Source: Actinobacteria bacterium IMCC26207 (lineage in GTDB: Bacteria > Actinomycetota > Acidimicrobiia > Acidimicrobiales > Microtrichaceae). Taken from it: DNA of 64,000 nt. The stretch's first letter is position 1. Each line of letters begins with the position of its first letter. Below the pieces are notes generated by a model. It was not told the DNA's origin. It saw only the letters and a list, made by a program, of their open reading frames with translations, and made no database searches. The position numbers were made by a program, and so were the translations under genes. Of the stretch, positions 61,984 through 64,000 are shown in pieces. The stretch covers positions 1 through 64,000 of the forward strand of contig LCZK01000006.1 in assembly GCA_001025035.1 (NCBI GenBank). The letters are read 5' to 3'.

Positions 61984-62597
61984 GAGTCAGCGCTCGATAC
62001 GTTCACGAACTGCTGGCGGAACATCTCGACAGTTGTAGCAAAGGTGGCAGTGTCTGCGAGTGCACTGAGCTGGGCGAGACCCAACGCAAAGGTGATCCAG
62101 AACCAGGTCGGGTCCTGGCCCTCGCACGAGCCCGGACTGGCTGCGAGGCTTCGCAAGACGTCGACAATCGGGAACGGCTCCTCGCCCTGAAACACGTTTC
62201 GCAACTCTGGGTGGCGGCGCACTTCAACGTACATAGAGGCAAGGAACTCGACGTAGGTCGGGTCGGCGGCGCGTAACGCCTCAATGGCGTCGAGCAACGC
62301 TCCAGGGAAGGCAGGCTCGTCTGGACTTCGACCAGCAGACCTTTGCAGTTCGAAGATGAGCCGGTCCTGCACGTCAAGAAACACAGCCGTAAAGAGCTGA
62401 GCCTTTGAGCCAAAGTGGTTGTAAATGGCAGTGTGCGCCAGGCCTGCAGCATTGGCCACCGTTCTGTTCGAGGTGGCTGCGTAGCCTTGCGCGGCGAACT
62501 GCTGCCGCGCAGCGACCAGCATGACGGCGACCGTGTCGGCCGTACATGAATTAGATGGTCGCCCCCTTGACTTCACATGCTGTCCCTTTGCTGTCAT
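61980..62597 (-). CDS. TetR/AcrR family regulator
   Basis: A 205-residue regulator. HTH: VMLVAARQQFAAQGYAATSNRTVANAAGLAHTAIYNHFGSKAQLFTAV. Ligand domain helical, with FLASMYVEVRRHPELRNVF. A basic leader (TAKGQHVKSRGRPS) precedes it. Start ATG overlaps the sulfatase stop, and its stop overlaps the phosphotransferase start, so it is embedded in the operon it probably regulates. Confidence 0.92.
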   Translation of the reverse strand: MTAKGQHVKSRGRPSNSCTADTVAVMLVAARQQFAAQGYAATSNRTVANAAGLAHTAIYNHFGSKAQLFTAVFLDVQDRLIFELQRSAGRSPDEPAFPGALLDAIEALRAADPTYVEFLASMYVEVRRHPELRNVFQGEEPFPIVDVLRSLAASPGSCEGQDPTWFWITFALGLAQLSALADTATFATTVEMFRQQFVNVSSADS

Positions 62598-64000
62598 TGG
62601 TTCCTAAACGCAATCTCGACCTGCCGTGTCAGGTCGGCTAGCGCAGCGCCTCCGTCGGCAGCGACCACCAGCCGTTCGAGCACGCCGCTGAATGGAACCG
62701 TTGGGTCATATCCGTCACAGACCGGCAGGGGACGCCCGACTCCGGCGAGTAAGGAGGCCGAGGAATTCGGTGTCCACAGTCCAGGCCACTCGTGCGGAAG
62801 GCGGCCTGTGCCAACCACAACTCCATCGGCCAGGGCGGCTAGGTCGACGCCACCATCAGCCTCGGGTCGCCCGAGAACCTGAAGATTGGATGCCCCTACG
62901 GGCACGGCTACTGCCAACTCGGTCACGAACTCACTCACAAAACTCACCGCAAAGCACAGCCGAGATTCGGTCAGGTGCCAGACCCAGCCGCCGTTGTAGT
63001 CACCTTGCTCGGCGAGGACGCCGCAGTCGGTGGCCGCAAGCGGTGCGGCAAGATGAGCCGTGATGGTGAACCCATTGCATAACGTTGGGGTGTTGTCCTC
63101 GAACACACGCTCGCCTGGCCGGAGTTCAACACGTGAGGCTCCAGAAGGCCACGGCAGAAACAGGTGTGGCAATCGGTCAAAGACCCCGTCGCTGAGTGGC
63201 AGGACTCCGTTCCGTTCGGCTTCCGCGTGCCAGCGGGCCACGAGCTGCTCAAGTATCTCCGGATACTGCTCGCCTAGGTCGTGGTTTTCGGCAAGGTCAT
63301 TTCGTGCATCGAATAGGTGCCAGTGATCGGTGGCAAAGTCCGAACTTCCCGCGATCAGATCGAGTTCGGCGTGGGTGAGCTGGTTGATGTGATTCGTCAC
63401 GACCTTCCAGCCGTCCACGTACATTGCTCGGCTTCCCCAGCACTCGTAGTACTGCGCAGTGCGCGGCTCAGGAGCGTCGGCCGAGGCAAGCATCGGGCGT
63501 AGCGAGACGCCGTCCAGACTCATCTGCTCTAGGCCGTTTAATTGCTCTGGCGGCTCCAGGCCGAGCAGATCAAGCAGCGTGGGGAGTACGTCGATCGCGT
63601 GGCAGTACTGGCCGCGAATATCTGATCCGGGAATATCTGATCCGGCCGTATCTAGCCCTGCCGGCCAGGAGATCACGAAGGGGTCGCGCACGCCTCCCTC
63701 GAACGTGTAGCGCTTAAAGCGCCGCACGGGCGTGTTCCCTGCTTCGGCCCAACCCCAGGGGTAGTGGTTATATGCCCGGGGTCCGCCCAGTTCGTCGATC
63801 ATCGCTAGGTTCAGCTCGGGGTCCTCATCGCGCCCCTGTGCGAATCGGAACTCGCTGACCGAACCGGAGGGTCCAGCCTCACCCGATGCTCCGTTGTCCG
63901 AGACGACAACGACAATCGTGTTTTCGCGTTCGCCAAGCTCTTCGAGTTCGGCCAGCACTCGCCCGATCTGCGCGTCGGCGTGGGTCAAGAACCCGGCGTA
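62594..64000 (-). CDS. Sulfatase family enzyme (5' partial, runs off the window)
   Basis: The frame is open to the right edge (YAGFLTHADAQIGRVLAELEELG), so the N-terminus with the CxPxR formylglycine site is outside. Present: IVVVVSDNGASGEAG (metal-binding DN), YTFEGGVRDPFVISWPAG (family EGGxRxPxxxxWPG), HAIDVLPTLLDLLGLEPP and ELYECW-like regions (YYECWGSRAMYVDGWKVV), DHWHLFDARNDLAENHDLGEQYPE. The last 170 residues look like a jelly-roll domain. A 15-base repeat (63617-63646) adds SDIPGSDIRG. It probably removes sulfate esters or related groups; no signal can be judged. Confidence 0.9.
   Translation of the reverse strand, partial: YAGFLTHADAQIGRVLAELEELGERENTIVVVVSDNGASGEAGPSGSVSEFRFAQGRDEDPELNLAMIDELGGPRAYNHYPWGWAEAGNTPVRRFKRYTFEGGVRDPFVISWPAGLDTAGSDIPGSDIRGQYCHAIDVLPTLLDLLGLEPPEQLNGLEQMSLDGVSLRPMLASADAPEPRTAQYYECWGSRAMYVDGWKVVTNHINQLTHAELDLIAGSSDFATDHWHLFDARNDLAENHDLGEQYPEILEQLVARWHAEAERNGVLPLSDGVFDRLPHLFLPWPSGASRVELRPGERVFEDNTPTLCNGFTITAHLAAPLAATDCGVLAEQGDYNGGWVWHLTESRLCFAVSFVSEFVTELAVAVPVGASNLQVLGRPEADGGVDLAALADGVVVGTGRLPHEWPGLWTPNSSASLLAGVGRPLPVCDGYDPTVPFSGVLERLVVAADGGAALADLTRQVEIAFRNQ
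63617..63646. repeat. 15-base direct repeat inside the sulfatase gene
   Basis: Two units starting AATATCTGATCCGG lie back to back, with a degenerate third, encoding GSDI blocks in a surface loop. Confidence 0.85.

Overview
The window looks like a chromosomal piece of a moderately high-GC actinobacterium, most likely of the class Acidimicrobiia. This rests on gene content and order, not on a marker search. The signs are a TIGR03620-type luciferase-like (F420-type) oxidoreductase, an F420-associated DUF2342 metalloprotease, a 13E12-type DUF222-HNH gene, an LppM-type lipoprotein, an LAFTG-type surface anchor, and the actinobacterial housekeeping order tilS-hpt-folE-folP-folB-folK-panC-nadB-nadC-coaX-lysS followed by clpC, radA, disA, ispD, ispF and rlmB.

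Left third (1-26.5 kb), accessory: the 3' part of a large Rhs/YD-repeat gene with a compositionally distinct C-terminal tip and a duplicated tail plus hairpin; a collagen-like secreted protein; a TerB-like/Coq4-like protein; lipoproteins including a sialidase; a diguanylate cyclase; an LAFTG-anchored repeat protein; a divergent catabolic cluster (Gfo/Idh oxidoreductase facing an OYE-family plus DapA-family operon); membrane acyltransferase; LLM oxidoreductase; membrane-anchored molybdopterin oxidoreductase; and a lemA/DUF2207 locus present twice, once intact and once decayed.

Middle (26.6-54.6 kb), core genome, mostly on the minus strand: rRNA methylation (rlmB), isoprenoid precursors (ispD, ispF, polyprenyl synthase), DNA integrity and c-di-AMP (radA, disA), proteolysis (clpC), lysyl-tRNA synthesis, NAD and CoA precursors (nadB, nadC, panC, coaX), folate (folE, folP, folB, folK), purine salvage (hpt) and tRNA modification (tilS). 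Many of these overlap by 4 bases (GTGA or ATGA), so long co-transcribed and translationally coupled runs are likely. Inside the folate run sits a dual-specificity-phosphatase-like protein whose catalytic cysteine is replaced.

Right part (54.6-64 kb), accessory again: two very small genes (one single-TM protein, one zinc-ribbon peptide), a TetR regulator, a second TerB-like/Coq4-like paralogue, a DUF222-HNH gene, a GNAT-like protein, a DUF808 membrane protein, and an overlapping sulfatase-TetR-phosphotransferase-NTF2 operon that runs off the right edge.

No rRNA, tRNA, CRISPR array or complete insertion sequence was seen. A recurrent feature is short direct tandem repeats (6 to 52 bases), many in frame inside otherwise conserved enzymes, and several long perfect hairpins between genes.
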